42,484 nt of DNA from Flammeovirgaceae bacterium UBA2371 (GCA_002345965.1 DDTF01000041.1:1-42484); one strand, 5' to 3'; positions 25,021 through 33,543 are shown, counted from the first letter of the stretch. Numbers and translations: made by a program. The notes: generated by a model from the sequence alone, not told the origin.

Positions 25021-25782
25021 ATGAGTACCACACGGAACAAACCAGCTTTTATCACAATGCTTCTCTACATCCTTCTTTTGGTTGCAGCACTATTTGGAGC
25101 AATTGTCAGTGCCATCCTAATGTTGATTGATGGTTTTAGCATCCTATACACTGTAATCATTTTACTTTCCATGCTCGCCACCTATTGGACGATACGCAAG
25201 ATGATCTTCCTCTATGGCAACTGGAAACATAATCTGATTAAGGACATCAATGATGGTGCAATTGAAGTACTGGACAATTGGAAATTCTCAGAAAGTGAGT
25301 GGGCCGATTACCTCCAATGGCTGAAGCAACACAATAAACGCGATGTTTTGAAGATGGGTAGCTGGGCTGCCCTCTTTGCATGTCTCTTATTCGGATATTT
25401 TCTTTACCCAAATCAAGATTTCATTTCTTTTATCATTTACACCCTGATTGCCGGATTGGCTTTTGGTTCACTCTTTTTCCTTTTATTCCGTTGGGGCCAC
25501 TCTATTCGCATGAAGGGAATAAGCAGTAACAAAACAGGTAATATTACTTTCACCGACCAGGCCATCGTGATTAACAATCAGTTGATCTATTTCAATCTAT
25601 TTGGCAGCCAACTGGAAAGCATCTCCATTCTAAAAAAAGACGCATGGGATATATTGGAACTGCTCATCACCACTGATGGAGAAGAAACTAAAAGCGATCA
25701 AATTTACTTCATTCCAATACCCAGGGATAAGATGAACAGTGCTGAAAAGTTAGTATACAGGTATAGAAATCTGGATCAATAG
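25021..25782 (+). CDS. Four-helix integral membrane protein of unknown function
   Basis: A 253-residue protein I do not recognise with confidence. Hydrophobic segments lie at about 9-33, 36-56, 113-131 and 136-160, with a charged cytoplasmic-type stretch between the second and third (about 70-110, KRDV and several Trp) and a C-terminal soluble domain (about 165-253). The C-terminal part (NITFTDQAIVINNQLIYFNL...) looks like the beta-rich tail of YcxB-type membrane proteins, but this is only a resemblance. It follows the arg terminator and precedes the M48 protease by 84 bp on the same strand. Confidence 0.65.
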   Translation: MSTTRNKPAFITMLLYILLLVAALFGAIVSAILMLIDGFSILYTVIILLSMLATYWTIRKMIFLYGNWKHNLIKDINDGAIEVLDNWKFSESEWADYLQWLKQHNKRDVLKMGSWAALFACLLFGYFLYPNQDFISFIIYTLIAGLAFGSLFFLLFRWGHSIRMKGISSNKTGNITFTDQAIVINNQLIYFNLFGSQLESISILKKDAWDILELLITTDGEETKSDQIYFIPIPRDKMNSAEKLVYRYRNLDQ

Positions 25783-25836
25783 CCTGGTCCGTCAGGATAA
25801 ATCAAAAAAAATGGAACGCAGAGGAATGTGGTGATT

Positions 25837-25864
25837 TAGCACAAAAATCGTGATTTTTGTGCTA
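25837..25864 (+). promoter_or_regulatory. Perfect 12-bp hairpin/palindrome two bases before the M48 start codon
   Basis: TAGCACAAAAAT (25837-25848), loop CGTG, ATTTTTGTGCTA (25853-25864); the ATG begins at 25867. As RNA it would occlude the ribosome-binding region; as DNA it is a symmetric operator-like site. No T-tract follows, so it is not a standard terminator. Confidence 0.55.
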
Positions 25865-25866
25865 CT

Positions 25867-27108
25867 ATGAATCCGACCTCCCTTCTTTACATCCTATTGG
25901 GCATTGCTGCAGTTAGTTATGTTTTTGATCAAGTACTTGATTATATCAACCTCAAGGCGCAACGCAAAGACATCCCTGAAGAAATTGCTTCCTTCTATAA
26001 CAAAGAAAAATACTTAAGGTCGCTTGATTACCACCAGGATCAAACGCGCTTTTCATTCGTTACGTCCGCTTTCAGCTTTGTGCTTTCCTTCAGTATGCTT
26101 TTGTTTGGAGGATTTGGGTATCTGGATACCCTACTCAGGCCTTACTTCGATAATGAAATATTCTTAGCCCTTGGTTTTTTTGGTGCCATCGTAATTGCTT
26201 CTGATATCCTTACGATGCCATTTCAGTGGTACTCAACTTTTGTGATCGAAGAGCGATATGGATTTAATAAAACCACCGTCAAAACTTTTGTGACTGATAA
26301 GCTCAAAGGCTATTTGTTGGGCAGCATCATTGGCGGTTCCTTGCTGGCATTGCTGATCTATTCCATCAATCAGATAGGCCCTGATTTCTGGATTTGGTTT
26401 GGTCTGCTGGCCGCTGCTTTCATTTTATTCATCAATATGTTTTATACCACGCTACTTCTCCCATTGTTTAACAAATTGACTCCTTTGGGCGATGGTGAAC
26501 TGAAAAATGCCATTGAAGCTTTTGCCAAAAAAGTAGACTTCCCCCTCGACAACATCTTTATCATGGACGGATCCAAAAGATCCAAAAAAGCCAATGCTTT
26601 CTTTTCAGGAATTGGCAAGAAAAAGAAAATCGTGTTGTTTGACACGCTTATTGAAAATCATACCACCGAAGAACTGGTAGCAGTACTGGCGCACGAAGTG
26701 GGACACTTTAAGAAAAAACACATTGTATGGAGTTATGTGCTTTCGGTGGTGCAAATTTTCTTTACCCTGTTTATTCTTTCTTTGATGGTCTTTAATGAAA
26801 ATCTGTCGCTGGCTTTGGGAGGACAAGTGCAGGCCATTCACCTGAACTTAATCGCGTTCATGATTTTATTCTCTCCAATATCAGGCATCACGGGTCTATT
26901 TACCAGTATGTACAGTCGCAAAAATGAATTTGAAGCAGATGCCTACGCCAAAACAACCTTTAACGGTGAAGCGTTGGCCAATGCGCTTAAAAAACTTTCG
27001 GTAGACTCATTGAGTAATTTGTATCCGCATCCAGCCTATGTATTTTTTCACTACTCTCACCCACCCCTCCTGCAAAGACTGACAGCCATCAACAGAAAGG
27101 ATGTTTAA
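25867..27108 (+). CDS. Ste24-like M48 family integral membrane metallopeptidase
   Basis: A 413-residue multi-spanning membrane protease of the Ste24/CAAX prenyl protease 1 type. Hydrophobic segments lie near 5-22, 62-82, 98-118, 150-168, 175-197, 290-312 and 325-347. The zinc site is HEVGH at 276-280 plus ExxxD (Glu354, Asp358, in NEFEAD). The N-terminal extension with several TM segments distinguishes it from HtpX. In bacteria such enzymes act in membrane protein quality control or peptide processing; prenylated substrates are unlikely. A perfect hairpin covers the region just before the ATG. It converges on the S51 gene, with stop codons overlapping by 4 bp. Confidence 0.9.
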   Translation: MNPTSLLYILLGIAAVSYVFDQVLDYINLKAQRKDIPEEIASFYNKEKYLRSLDYHQDQTRFSFVTSAFSFVLSFSMLLFGGFGYLDTLLRPYFDNEIFLALGFFGAIVIASDILTMPFQWYSTFVIEERYGFNKTTVKTFVTDKLKGYLLGSIIGGSLLALLIYSINQIGPDFWIWFGLLAAAFILFINMFYTTLLLPLFNKLTPLGDGELKNAIEAFAKKVDFPLDNIFIMDGSKRSKKANAFFSGIGKKKKIVLFDTLIENHTTEELVAVLAHEVGHFKKKHIVWSYVLSVVQIFFTLFILSLMVFNENLSLALGGQVQAIHLNLIAFMILFSPISGITGLFTSMYSRKNEFEADAYAKTTFNGEALANALKKLSVDSLSNLYPHPAYVFFHYSHPPLLQRLTAINRKDV

Positions 27109-28010
27109 TCCACCTCAGCTTTCTCCGAAACAATTACTTTTCTGTCTTTAAGGTTATAACGATTCCCAGCCTTTAACATATAAAACTCCTTGCTTCCTGG
27201 TGGCAATTGGAAGACAGTATCTTTCTCTGCTGACCAGCGTGTGCCATCATAGATGACTACATAACTTTCTCCTACCACTTCAAACTCATCTCCTTTTACA
27301 ATGATTCCGGTATTTTCATCCAGCCCGATCCCAAGCAGCTCCGGCTTCTTCTCCAATATTTCAAACATATCAAATTGACGGTTTCTCGCCAGCAAATGCT
27401 GATCGATGGCCACGTTGGTAATAAATCCCATACCCTCTTCGTGATCCCCCATCATAATGGTGTTCTCTTTGGTGTCTCCTCTTGCCAGGTAGCTGCCCTG
27501 AATGGTAGCGCCAGCAGATGAACCTGCTATTACTCCACCTCTGCGCAGAAGCTCCTTAAATGCTTCGTGAGTTTTTGTATTGAGGTAAGAATCCGCATGC
27601 CTCCATTGACGACCACCCCAAAACCAGACGCCCACCGCTTTTTTTACTGGCTCAATGAATTGCTCGCTATTGGCAACTTCTCTATCCCTGGTGTGCAATA
27701 CCGTTACATTGTTGAAACCCCTTTCCATAAAGTTTCTTTTAAATGCGGCCAAAAACTCAGCGTCCAGGGTATCACTGGAAAATGAAGTAGGAACAACGAT
27801 CACTGGTGCATCAGGGCCACCTACCAGTTCCATAAATTTATCATAGATAGGCTTTTTAGCAGCCCCTCCTACAATTAACAATGTTCCGTTTTCAGGACCC
27901 TTCACTTCTGCTTTGGCCATCCATGCAGCGGCTGGATCGGCATCCTTATTTTGAGGTCCACATCCAACCACAGCGATGGTGATCAACAGTAAAACAGGTA
28001 ATAACTTCAT
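27105..28010 (-). CDS. Cyanophycinase-like S51 family lipoprotein
   Basis: A 301-residue predicted lipoprotein (lipobox AVVGC, Cys17). The S51 class-I glutamine-amidotransferase-like fold shows as LLIVGGAAKK (44-53), the FFWGGRQ-like loop at 130-135 and the nucleophile elbow GSSAGA with Ser165. Characterised members are cyanophycinase (cyanophycin to Asp-Arg dipeptides) and peptidase E (Asp-Xaa dipeptides); an exported lipoprotein version could degrade polymers or peptides outside the inner membrane. Its substrate is unknown. It is transcribed convergently with the M48 gene, overlapping it by 4 bp, and lies downstream of the DUF4097 operon terminator. Confidence 0.85.
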   Translation of the reverse strand: MKLLPVLLLITIAVVGCGPQNKDADPAAAWMAKAEVKGPENGTLLIVGGAAKKPIYDKFMELVGGPDAPVIVVPTSFSSDTLDAEFLAAFKRNFMERGFNNVTVLHTRDREVANSEQFIEPVKKAVGVWFWGGRQWRHADSYLNTKTHEAFKELLRRGGVIAGSSAGATIQGSYLARGDTKENTIMMGDHEEGMGFITNVAIDQHLLARNRQFDMFEILEKKPELLGIGLDENTGIIVKGDEFEVVGESYVVIYDGTRWSAEKDTVFQLPPGSKEFYMLKAGNRYNLKDRKVIVSEKAEVD

Positions 28011-28053
28011 TCTATTCTTTTTTTTGAATCAATATAACTCCATTACCAGTAAA

Positions 28054-28080
28054 CAAAAATAGCAACCGAGGGTTGCTATT
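28054..28080 (-). terminator. Intrinsic terminator of the ECF sigma/DUF4097 operon
   Basis: AATAGCAACC (28058-28067) and GGTTGCTATT (28071-28080) form a perfect 10-bp stem with a 3-nt loop. On the minus strand it is followed by a T-run (complement of 28055-28059). It lies 23 bp beyond the stop of the last DUF4097 gene. Confidence 0.75.
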
Positions 28081-28103
28081 CTATTAATCCATGTACGGTA
28101 GTG

Positions 28104-28940
28104 CTACTGCTTTTTTCTAATGATGATATCTCCGTTATAGTTCTTCATTGTAAATTCTGGTCCACCACCATTCACATCTCCCTTTACCCAGTCATCGATA
28201 GTGACCCGGTAAGTTCCAGACTTAGATTCACTTTTCTGAACAGGTCCTGTCTTAATCAGGTTTACATCAAATCCGGTATAGATTTCCCCTCTTTCCGTTT
28301 TCAACTTTAACGATCCCTTAAATGAAGGCGGGAAAGTTAAATCAATATCACCATTGTAGGTAGAGTAAGACATGGGAGTACCTTCAGTCAATTTGTCGAA
28401 TGTTATTTTGATGTCTCCATTGTAGGTAGATGCCACTACTGAGCCGGATATATTTTTTGCCGTAATCTCTCCATTGTAATTGGTAATTTCTACTTCTCCC
28501 TGTACATCGGTAATCAAAATATCTCCGTTGTTGTAGGCTTTCACTTTCATATCAAAACCGGAAGGCACCTCAATGATCAGGTTGATGCGATTGCTCCATG
28601 AGTCCGATCCTACCTTTACGGTATTGCTGTTCTCAGTCACTTCCAGGTCCATGGTGCCACTGCTGATTCTTTTTAATCCATCTTTAGTTTCACCGCCTTT
28701 GTCTTTTTGCTTGTCACTCAACACCTGACTGTACTTTACCAATATATCTTTCCTGGCAGTACCTTTTACAGTTATAGACCCTGTGTTGAGTTGTGCTATC
28801 AACTTTCCGCGTTTACCAGGATCACTCAGCGGTACGGCAAACTCACCCTCCGATTGCGCCATCAGAATTTGAGGTAACCCCATCAATAACATCAGCACAA
28901 TACTTGTTACACTTATTCTATTTTTCATGTCTTTTTTCAT
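28104..28940 (-). CDS. Exported DUF4097-type beta-repeat protein (second copy)
   Basis: A 278-residue protein from the ATG at 28940, two bases after the stop of the upstream paralogue (a TTG at 28946 is also in frame; another ATG lies at 28928). A signal peptide (about 7-30, ending LMAQS) targets it for export. The body is made of short strands ending in NGD/NGE turns, such as YNNGDILI, NYNGEITA, TYNGDIKI, TYNGDIDL and NYNGDIII, the pattern of DUF4097/DUF4098 proteins, predicted to form a right-handed beta-solenoid. Molecular role unknown; these proteins often accompany ECF sigma/anti-sigma genes, as here. Last gene of the operon before the terminator. Confidence 0.78.
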   Translation of the reverse strand: MKKDMKNRISVTSIVLMLLMGLPQILMAQSEGEFAVPLSDPGKRGKLIAQLNTGSITVKGTARKDILVKYSQVLSDKQKDKGGETKDGLKRISSGTMDLEVTENSNTVKVGSDSWSNRINLIIEVPSGFDMKVKAYNNGDILITDVQGEVEITNYNGEITAKNISGSVVASTYNGDIKITFDKLTEGTPMSYSTYNGDIDLTFPPSFKGSLKLKTERGEIYTGFDVNLIKTGPVQKSESKSGTYRVTIDDWVKGDVNGGGPEFTMKNYNGDIIIRKKQ

Positions 28941-28942
28941 TT

Positions 28943-29836
28943 TCAAATTTCTTTTAAATAAACATCACCATTAAATGTTTCGATATCCAGATACACTCCA
29001 CCATTGCCTACTTTATATCTGCTGCCATTTAACTTATACGCTACACCATTCTTTTTGGGTGTCTTTTCTAATTGGACTGGCAACGCCTCTATGACATCTA
29101 CATTGGTAAAAAGATTTCCGTTAAAACTTTCAAAGCTTACACTGGCACCCAATCCTTTTTTAAACTGAATGTTGATGTCACCATTCAACGCATAATACTT
29201 GCAAGGTTGAATTGGGTTCTGCTCGTAGATCAGATCAAGGTCTCCATTGATAGAGGATACGCTGGTAGCACCTGAAACATTATTGAGCTTTATGCTTCCA
29301 TTGATGTTGTCTGCTAAAATGTTCCCTTTTACTTTTTCAACAGCGATGTCTCCATTGTTAATTGTGCTCACAGCTAGATGAATGTCGTAAGGAACTTTTA
29401 CAGTGAAGTTCATCAAGTAGGAGTATTCTTCTTTACAATCTTTTCTATCCCAACCTGACCAGTTGTAGTTCCATCCTTTCCCATCCCTATCGTTGCGATG
29501 ATACCGCTGATTCTTGCGTCCAAAATCGCTGCAAGTACCTTTGACATACAGTATCAGTGTGTCTGCCAGATCAATGATCCCCAACTCAATTTCTTGTTTT
29601 CCCCTTTCGAGTCGTTCATTTGTTTTGGCCATTATCTTCTTGTCGACCTCCACTAAAATTGTGCTGCCTTCATAACCTACCACTTTGATGTTTCCATTAA
29701 TATTGGCCACCATGAGTGCGTTCTTATCCGACTTCTTTTCAAAGGTCAATTCCTTCTTAATCGTCTCATTAAATTGTTGCGCATAACCGACCCAACCAAG
29801 GGCAAGCAATGCAGTTACAGCGAATAGCTTTTTCAT
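28943..29836 (-). CDS. Exported DUF4097-type beta-repeat protein (first copy)
   Basis: A 297-residue paralogue with a signal peptide (1-19, VGYAQ). Repeated strand-turn units are NINGNIKV, INNGDIAV, NINGSIKL, SINGDLDL, LNGDINIQF and FNGDVYL, consistent with a DUF4097-like beta-solenoid. A segment near 115-145 is rich in Arg, Lys, Asn, Trp and Tyr (NQRYHRNDRDGKGW...), unlike the rest. Seven bases separate it from the anti-sigma gene, and the next DUF4097 gene begins just after its stop, so all are one operon. A periplasmic or surface location is expected. Confidence 0.78.
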   Translation of the reverse strand: MKKLFAVTALLALGWVGYAQQFNETIKKELTFEKKSDKNALMVANINGNIKVVGYEGSTILVEVDKKIMAKTNERLERGKQEIELGIIDLADTLILYVKGTCSDFGRKNQRYHRNDRDGKGWNYNWSGWDRKDCKEEYSYLMNFTVKVPYDIHLAVSTINNGDIAVEKVKGNILADNINGSIKLNNVSGATSVSSINGDLDLIYEQNPIQPCKYYALNGDINIQFKKGLGASVSFESFNGNLFTNVDVIEALPVQLEKTPKKNGVAYKLNGSRYKVGNGGVYLDIETFNGDVYLKEI

Positions 29837-29843
29837 TTCTTTA

Positions 29844-30620
29844 TCAGATTAATACTTGAATACTTTCCTGAATACGATCCTTCACCTCCTGAGGTGTTTG
29901 CTCTTCCTCCAATAGCTTTCTTAGCTCTTTCACCGACTTTTTCTCCTGTAGTTGCACCATTAATTCAGCTAAAGCCACCTGCACCATGGGCGAACTTTGG
30001 TTGGCAATGGATCGGACCAGGGCCTCACGCACATTGCCATCACGTGTATAAGGCATTAATGCATCTAGCGCTGCCAGCCTCACGTTTACATTTCCATCCT
30101 CGTTGAGAGTTTTAATCAATGCCTCCGTCACTTTTTTACTGGCTTGGCTCATCTCACTGGTAAGACTTACTGCCTTTAGTCGATCTGTCGCAGATTCTTT
30201 TTCCAACAACGACAACATGACCATCTCCTTCAAATCAGTTACCTCTTTGGTGAGCGAGGCCACTTCACTTCGTTTTTGAGGCTGATTGAACCAATACCCT
30301 CCAGCAAAACCTGCTACAAGAATAGCCAGTGCAAAAGCCAACTTCGGCATCATCAGATTCCATTGTGGCCATTGAAACCGAAATGTGCGCTCTTTGGCTT
30401 TTTCCTCCTTTAGCATGGAATAAAACCGATTGTCCAGTTCCATGGATGGATTTGGATCCGGTGTATTCATTAAGTTATCCTCCAGCAACTTCAAATTTTT
30501 TAGTTCCATCAGGGATACGATGCCTTTCTCAATCAGAAGCTCCAGTTCCTGAATTTCTGATGGATCAACAACCCCTTCGTTGTACTTTACAACCAACTCC
30601 TTTGCACGATTCTTTTCCAT
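29844..30620 (-). CDS. Membrane anti-sigma-factor-like protein with periplasmic HEAT repeats
   Basis: A 258-residue protein from the ATG at 30620, which follows the sigma factor TGA by one base; an upstream ATG (30647) would overlap the sigma gene by 26 bp. The N-terminal 70 residues are acidic and helical (cytoplasmic, the likely sigma-binding part). A TM segment lies at about 92-110, followed by a coiled stretch and a C-terminal domain (about 135-258) with HEAT-like units (TEALIKTLNEDGNVNVRLAA, REALVRSIANQSSPMVQVAL). The zinc-binding HxxxCxxC of the ZAS anti-sigma domain is absent. Its role is inferred from position and topology. Confidence 0.72.
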   Translation of the reverse strand: MEKNRAKELVVKYNEGVVDPSEIQELELLIEKGIVSLMELKNLKLLEDNLMNTPDPNPSMELDNRFYSMLKEEKAKERTFRFQWPQWNLMMPKLAFALAILVAGFAGGYWFNQPQKRSEVASLTKEVTDLKEMVMLSLLEKESATDRLKAVSLTSEMSQASKKVTEALIKTLNEDGNVNVRLAALDALMPYTRDGNVREALVRSIANQSSPMVQVALAELMVQLQEKKSVKELRKLLEEEQTPQEVKDRIQESIQVLI

Positions 30621-30621
30621 A

Positions 30622-31176
30622 TCACATTTGTTTTTCCAGTTGTTCATATACAGCCTTCAGCTCCTGAAGTGCTCTAAAAACCTTCACTTTCACGGCACCT
30701 TCCGAGCAACCCAGTATCTCTCCTATCTCCTTGTATTTTTTTTCCTGGTATTTGCTCAAAAGCAGTACTTCTCTTTTCTCACTGGGAAGCTTTTCCATTG
30801 CCAGGTTGAGCATCATGTGCTCATCCTCTTGTTGCATTTCTTCCGATCGGTTGTCCGAGTGCCCCAACTTGTGCTCCCAGTTTTCTACAGCATCCTTTCC
30901 CTTGATCTTATCCTTTCTGAACTGGTCGTGGCGCACATTTCGCGCGATGTGGAACAACCATGTTCGGAAATCGCCATCTCCGCGAAAAAGATGGCGGTAC
31001 TTCATCACCCGGTAAAAAGTATTTTGGACAAGATCCTCACTCAGTTCCTGATCTTTATTCATGCCATAGAAGAAACCATACAAAGGCTTCTTGTATCGCT
31101 CGAATAGGAGGCCCAGCCGGTCCAGGTCACCGTCCCGAACGTTGATCATCAATGCATTATCGGAAAGCTTTTCCAA
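30622..31176 (-). CDS. ECF-type RNA polymerase sigma factor
   Basis: A 184-residue sigma-70 family factor with region 2 (about 22-88, including LVQNTFYRVMKYR and DFRTWLFHIARNVRHDQFRK) and region 4 (about 126-175, LPSEKREVLLL... YKEIGEILGCSEGAVKVKVF, a helix-turn-helix). Region 1 and 3 are absent, as in ECF sigmas. The start is TTG at 31176, which keeps the usual SDxxLM N-terminus; an ATG at residue 10 (31149) is the alternative. An in-frame stop lies four codons upstream of the TTG. It heads a four-gene operon with the membrane anti-sigma and two DUF4097 genes and may regulate itself. Confidence 0.9.
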   Translation of the reverse strand: MEKLSDNALMINVRDGDLDRLGLLFERYKKPLYGFFYGMNKDQELSEDLVQNTFYRVMKYRHLFRGDGDFRTWLFHIARNVRHDQFRKDKIKGKDAVENWEHKLGHSDNRSEEMQQEDEHMMLNLAMEKLPSEKREVLLLSKYQEKKYKEIGEILGCSEGAVKVKVFRALQELKAVYEQLEKQM

Positions 31177-31311
31177 ATCAGGAGTCTAAGTTCATGCAGG
31201 GAAACTTGCCCTTTGGAGAATGGTTACAACCCTACCTAATAAAATTAACGATTTCGATCTTGAGGCACCAAATCCAGGTTTTGAAGCAGAAAAGCGGTTG
31301 GCTCATAAAGC

Positions 31312-31338
31312 AAAAAAGATCAGGGGACTCCTGATCTT
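31312..31338 (-). terminator. Intrinsic terminator of the coiled-coil membrane protein gene
   Basis: AAGATCAGG (31316-31324) and CCTGATCTT (31330-31338) form a perfect 9-bp stem with a 5-nt loop; on the minus strand it is followed by a T-run (complement of 31312-31317). It lies 30 bp beyond the stop at 31368. Confidence 0.8.
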
Positions 31339-31367
31339 CTTCTATACTATTATGGTGTAAATCGGAC

Positions 31368-31979
31368 TTATGCGCTGCGCATTTCAGCCATCTTATTCCG
31401 TTCATTTTGCAATTCGCGCGAAAGTTTCATCTGCTTCTCCAGTGCTTTGCGCTTGTAGTTTTCAAACTCCTTGCTGATTAGGTTTTCTGCATCCATTTTT
31501 TCTTTCAGCGATTGGTAAATCATTTTCAATCTGCCGGTGACCAATCCGATCAAAAGAATCATACCCAACAATACAAAACCAACTAACCCGATAAAAAAGC
31601 TTTTGGTGAAGTCCATTCCCAGAACGGTGATGTGTGTTGCTGCATATTCAACATCGGCCATTGAAGCTTCTTTCTGCTTAACGGCCGCCATCGCAGCATT
31701 CAGGCTGAGTTGCAGTTGCGCTGCCTCAGTGCGTGCCTCGGCCAATTCGGCATGTACTTTTTTAATAGAATCGGTAGTTAGCCTCCACATTCCATCCAGG
31801 ATGTACTCTTTAATCACTTTGTACTCATTGAAGGTTTCTGATTTTTCCTTCATCACCGCATAACGCTCTTTCAGTGTTTTAGCATCTTTCTCCAGTGCTG
31901 CATCGGCCTGGGATTGTGCCCATGCTCCTGTTGAGACCATCATCATGAAAATAACAAACGTAAATTTCATAGTATGCAT
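31368..31979 (-). CDS. Exported coiled-coil protein with one internal membrane segment
   Basis: A 203-residue protein of unknown function. An N-terminal signal peptide (about 4-22, GAWAQS) is followed by a helical, charged region with coiled-coil character (about 30-108), a TM segment at about 128-149 (FFIGLVGFVLLGMILLIGL) and a second coiled coil (150-203) very rich in Lys, Glu and Arg. The expected topology is a periplasmic coil and a cytoplasmic coil joined through the membrane. An alternative ATG at 31970 gives a more typical signal. I see no enzymatic motif. It is monocistronic: terminator at 31312-31338, -7 element at 32000-32007. Confidence 0.65.
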   Translation of the reverse strand: MHTMKFTFVIFMMMVSTGAWAQSQADAALEKDAKTLKERYAVMKEKSETFNEYKVIKEYILDGMWRLTTDSIKKVHAELAEARTEAAQLQLSLNAAMAAVKQKEASMADVEYAATHITVLGMDFTKSFFIGLVGFVLLGMILLIGLVTGRLKMIYQSLKEKMDAENLISKEFENYKRKALEKQMKLSRELQNERNKMAEMRSA

Positions 31980-32379
31980 AAGTTATAGTTGAGGGATATC
32001 AAACGTAGCCTTCTATAGAGATAAGTCATAACCATTAATTGCAAAGCATCATATGGATCGTTCAATGAAGGAATCTGTCGTTGAAATGATCCGGGATCAA
32101 TCTCCGCCATCCCCTTAAATCACTCACCGCCCATCAATTGTACTTCAATTTGTAAAACATTGACCACAATCTCTTTAAAAGGATTGATTATAAGGTAGTT
32201 AAGTAATATTAGATGCCTTTGTGACGATTTTGAACAGTTTTGCTCCGGCCCAATGCCTGAATTCAATTGTGCACGTTGCCCTTGGTTTGAAACCATCAAT
32301 AAGCGCTCAATAGGAAGCTATCTTCTTGATTATCAGGGTATTTTTTAGTAAACTTTGTAAGTACCAAATCCCTTCTAGT
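31980..32379. other. Intergenic region between divergent genes, no gene seen
   Basis: 400 bp of A/T-rich DNA. Apart from the -7 element at 32000-32007 (minus) and a weak promoter-like stretch AAACTTTG near 32350-32357 (plus), which has TTG about 21 bp upstream and would serve the DoxX gene, I recognise nothing. No tRNA-like fold or long inverted repeat was seen. Confidence 0.5.
32000..32007 (-). promoter_or_regulatory. Candidate -7 promoter element
   Basis: On the minus strand the sequence reads TACGTTTG, a match to TAnnTTTG, about 20 bp before the coiled-coil protein start. No clear TTG lies at the expected spacing, so it is tentative. Confidence 0.3.
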
Positions 32380-32826
32380 ATGAGCTTAGTTACTAAAATT
32401 GAGGGTTGGGGAAACTCTCACAGGCCAGGATGGCTTGACATCTTCAGGATAGCCCTCGGTCTTTTTATCACTTTCAAAGGTTTCGAATTCATGTTCAACA
32501 TCGACAACCTGAGGACCACCACCTCGGGCATGGATGTAATGTTCAGCGGAGCAGCACTAGCACACTATGTCATCTTTGCCCATGCGTTGGGTGGCCCGCT
32601 CATTGTTTTTGGGCTTTATACCAGGATAGTAAGTTTAATTCAAGTGCCCATATTGATCGGTGCTGTCGCCCTTGTCAATTACCCCAAAGGATTTTTGTCA
32701 GTGGGCAATCACATGGAGCTCGAAATCTCCCTGATTGTGTTGATCGGATTGATCGTTTTTATGGTATTCGGAGGAGGGAAATTCTCCGTGGATGAAAAAA
32801 GAAGAAAGGATGTAAAAGTAGCTTAA
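32380..32826 (+). CDS. DoxX family membrane protein
   Basis: A 148-residue protein from the ATG at 32380 (MSLVTKIEGW). An upstream in-frame ATG at 32326 would add 18 residues overlapping the promoter-like sequence. Four hydrophobic segments, with DIFRIALGLFITFKGFEF near the N-terminus and the glycine-rich HALGGPLIVFGLYTR in the middle, match the DoxX/SURF4 four-helix fold. Members take part in redox or sulfur-related membrane processes; the specific role is unknown. It faces the oxidoreductase-like gene convergently, with 16 bp between stops. Confidence 0.8.
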   Translation: MSLVTKIEGWGNSHRPGWLDIFRIALGLFITFKGFEFMFNIDNLRTTTSGMDVMFSGAALAHYVIFAHALGGPLIVFGLYTRIVSLIQVPILIGAVALVNYPKGFLSVGNHMELEISLIVLIGLIVFMVFGGGKFSVDEKRRKDVKVA

Positions 32827-32842
32827 CGGGTGAAGTCGTTTG

Positions 32843-33484
32843 CTATTGCTGCTTTACCAATTTGAATGCGTGCGTCCACTCATTTCTAATAAATCCGGGT
32901 ATGCACCACAACATGCAAAGCGGTTCAATGGCTCTTGCTGATTCTACTTTACCAAAGTCACTGGCTTCCCATCCAAATTGGTTCAGGATTTCTGTTACCA
33001 GTTTTTTAGCCTTCTCATCATTACCACAAATAAACATAGTAGGCCTGCCTCCCGTCATCATTGGATTCACCATCAATAAATTGCCTACGCTGTTGTAAGC
33101 CTTCACAAACTTTGCTGCTGGCGCTATCTTTTGTAAACGCTCCATCAACGATTCGTTCAGAGAAGTAAAGAAACTCAAAACACCATTCACAGGGGGTGAC
33201 TCAGCAATTGGGTTGGTAGCATCTATTATCACCTTGCCTTCAAGCTTATCGGCAACGGCTCGGATAAGCGATTCAGCCGCTGTGCCTTTTACCGCCAGTA
33301 CAATTACATCACCGAAAGAAGCTGCTTCATCAAAAGTGCCTGTCTGTCCGTTTCTGGATTTGGATTTCCACTCTTCTGTTTTTTTTGGATCCCTGCTGCC
33401 CATCATCACCTGATGACCATGCATGAGAAAACCACTGGCCAGTACCTTTGCTACCTGGCCCGAGCCGAGCACTCCAATTTTCAT
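32843..33484 (-). CDS. NADP oxidoreductase, F420-dependent-reductase-like (NPOR family)
   Basis: A 213-residue Rossmann protein from the ATG at 33484 (MKIGVLGSGQVAKVLASGF), which places the dinucleotide motif GxGxxA at residues 7-12 as usual; upstream ATGs at 33493 and 33529 would add unneeded residues. VMMGSRDPKK after the second strand carries Ser-Arg, suggesting NADP(H). DVIVLAVKG and IIDATNP match the F420H2:NADP oxidoreductase-like family, whose bacterial members often do not use F420. The electron partner is unknown. Divergent from the M20 gene at 33544. Confidence 0.82.
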   Translation of the reverse strand: MKIGVLGSGQVAKVLASGFLMHGHQVMMGSRDPKKTEEWKSKSRNGQTGTFDEAASFGDVIVLAVKGTAAESLIRAVADKLEGKVIIDATNPIAESPPVNGVLSFFTSLNESLMERLQKIAPAAKFVKAYNSVGNLLMVNPMMTGGRPTMFICGNDEKAKKLVTEILNQFGWEASDFGKVESARAIEPLCMLWCIPGFIRNEWTHAFKLVKQQ

Positions 33485-33543
33485 TGCTTCCATATGCGAC
33501 TTATGCTTAACTTGATTTTCATTAAACAAAACCCGAAGTAATA

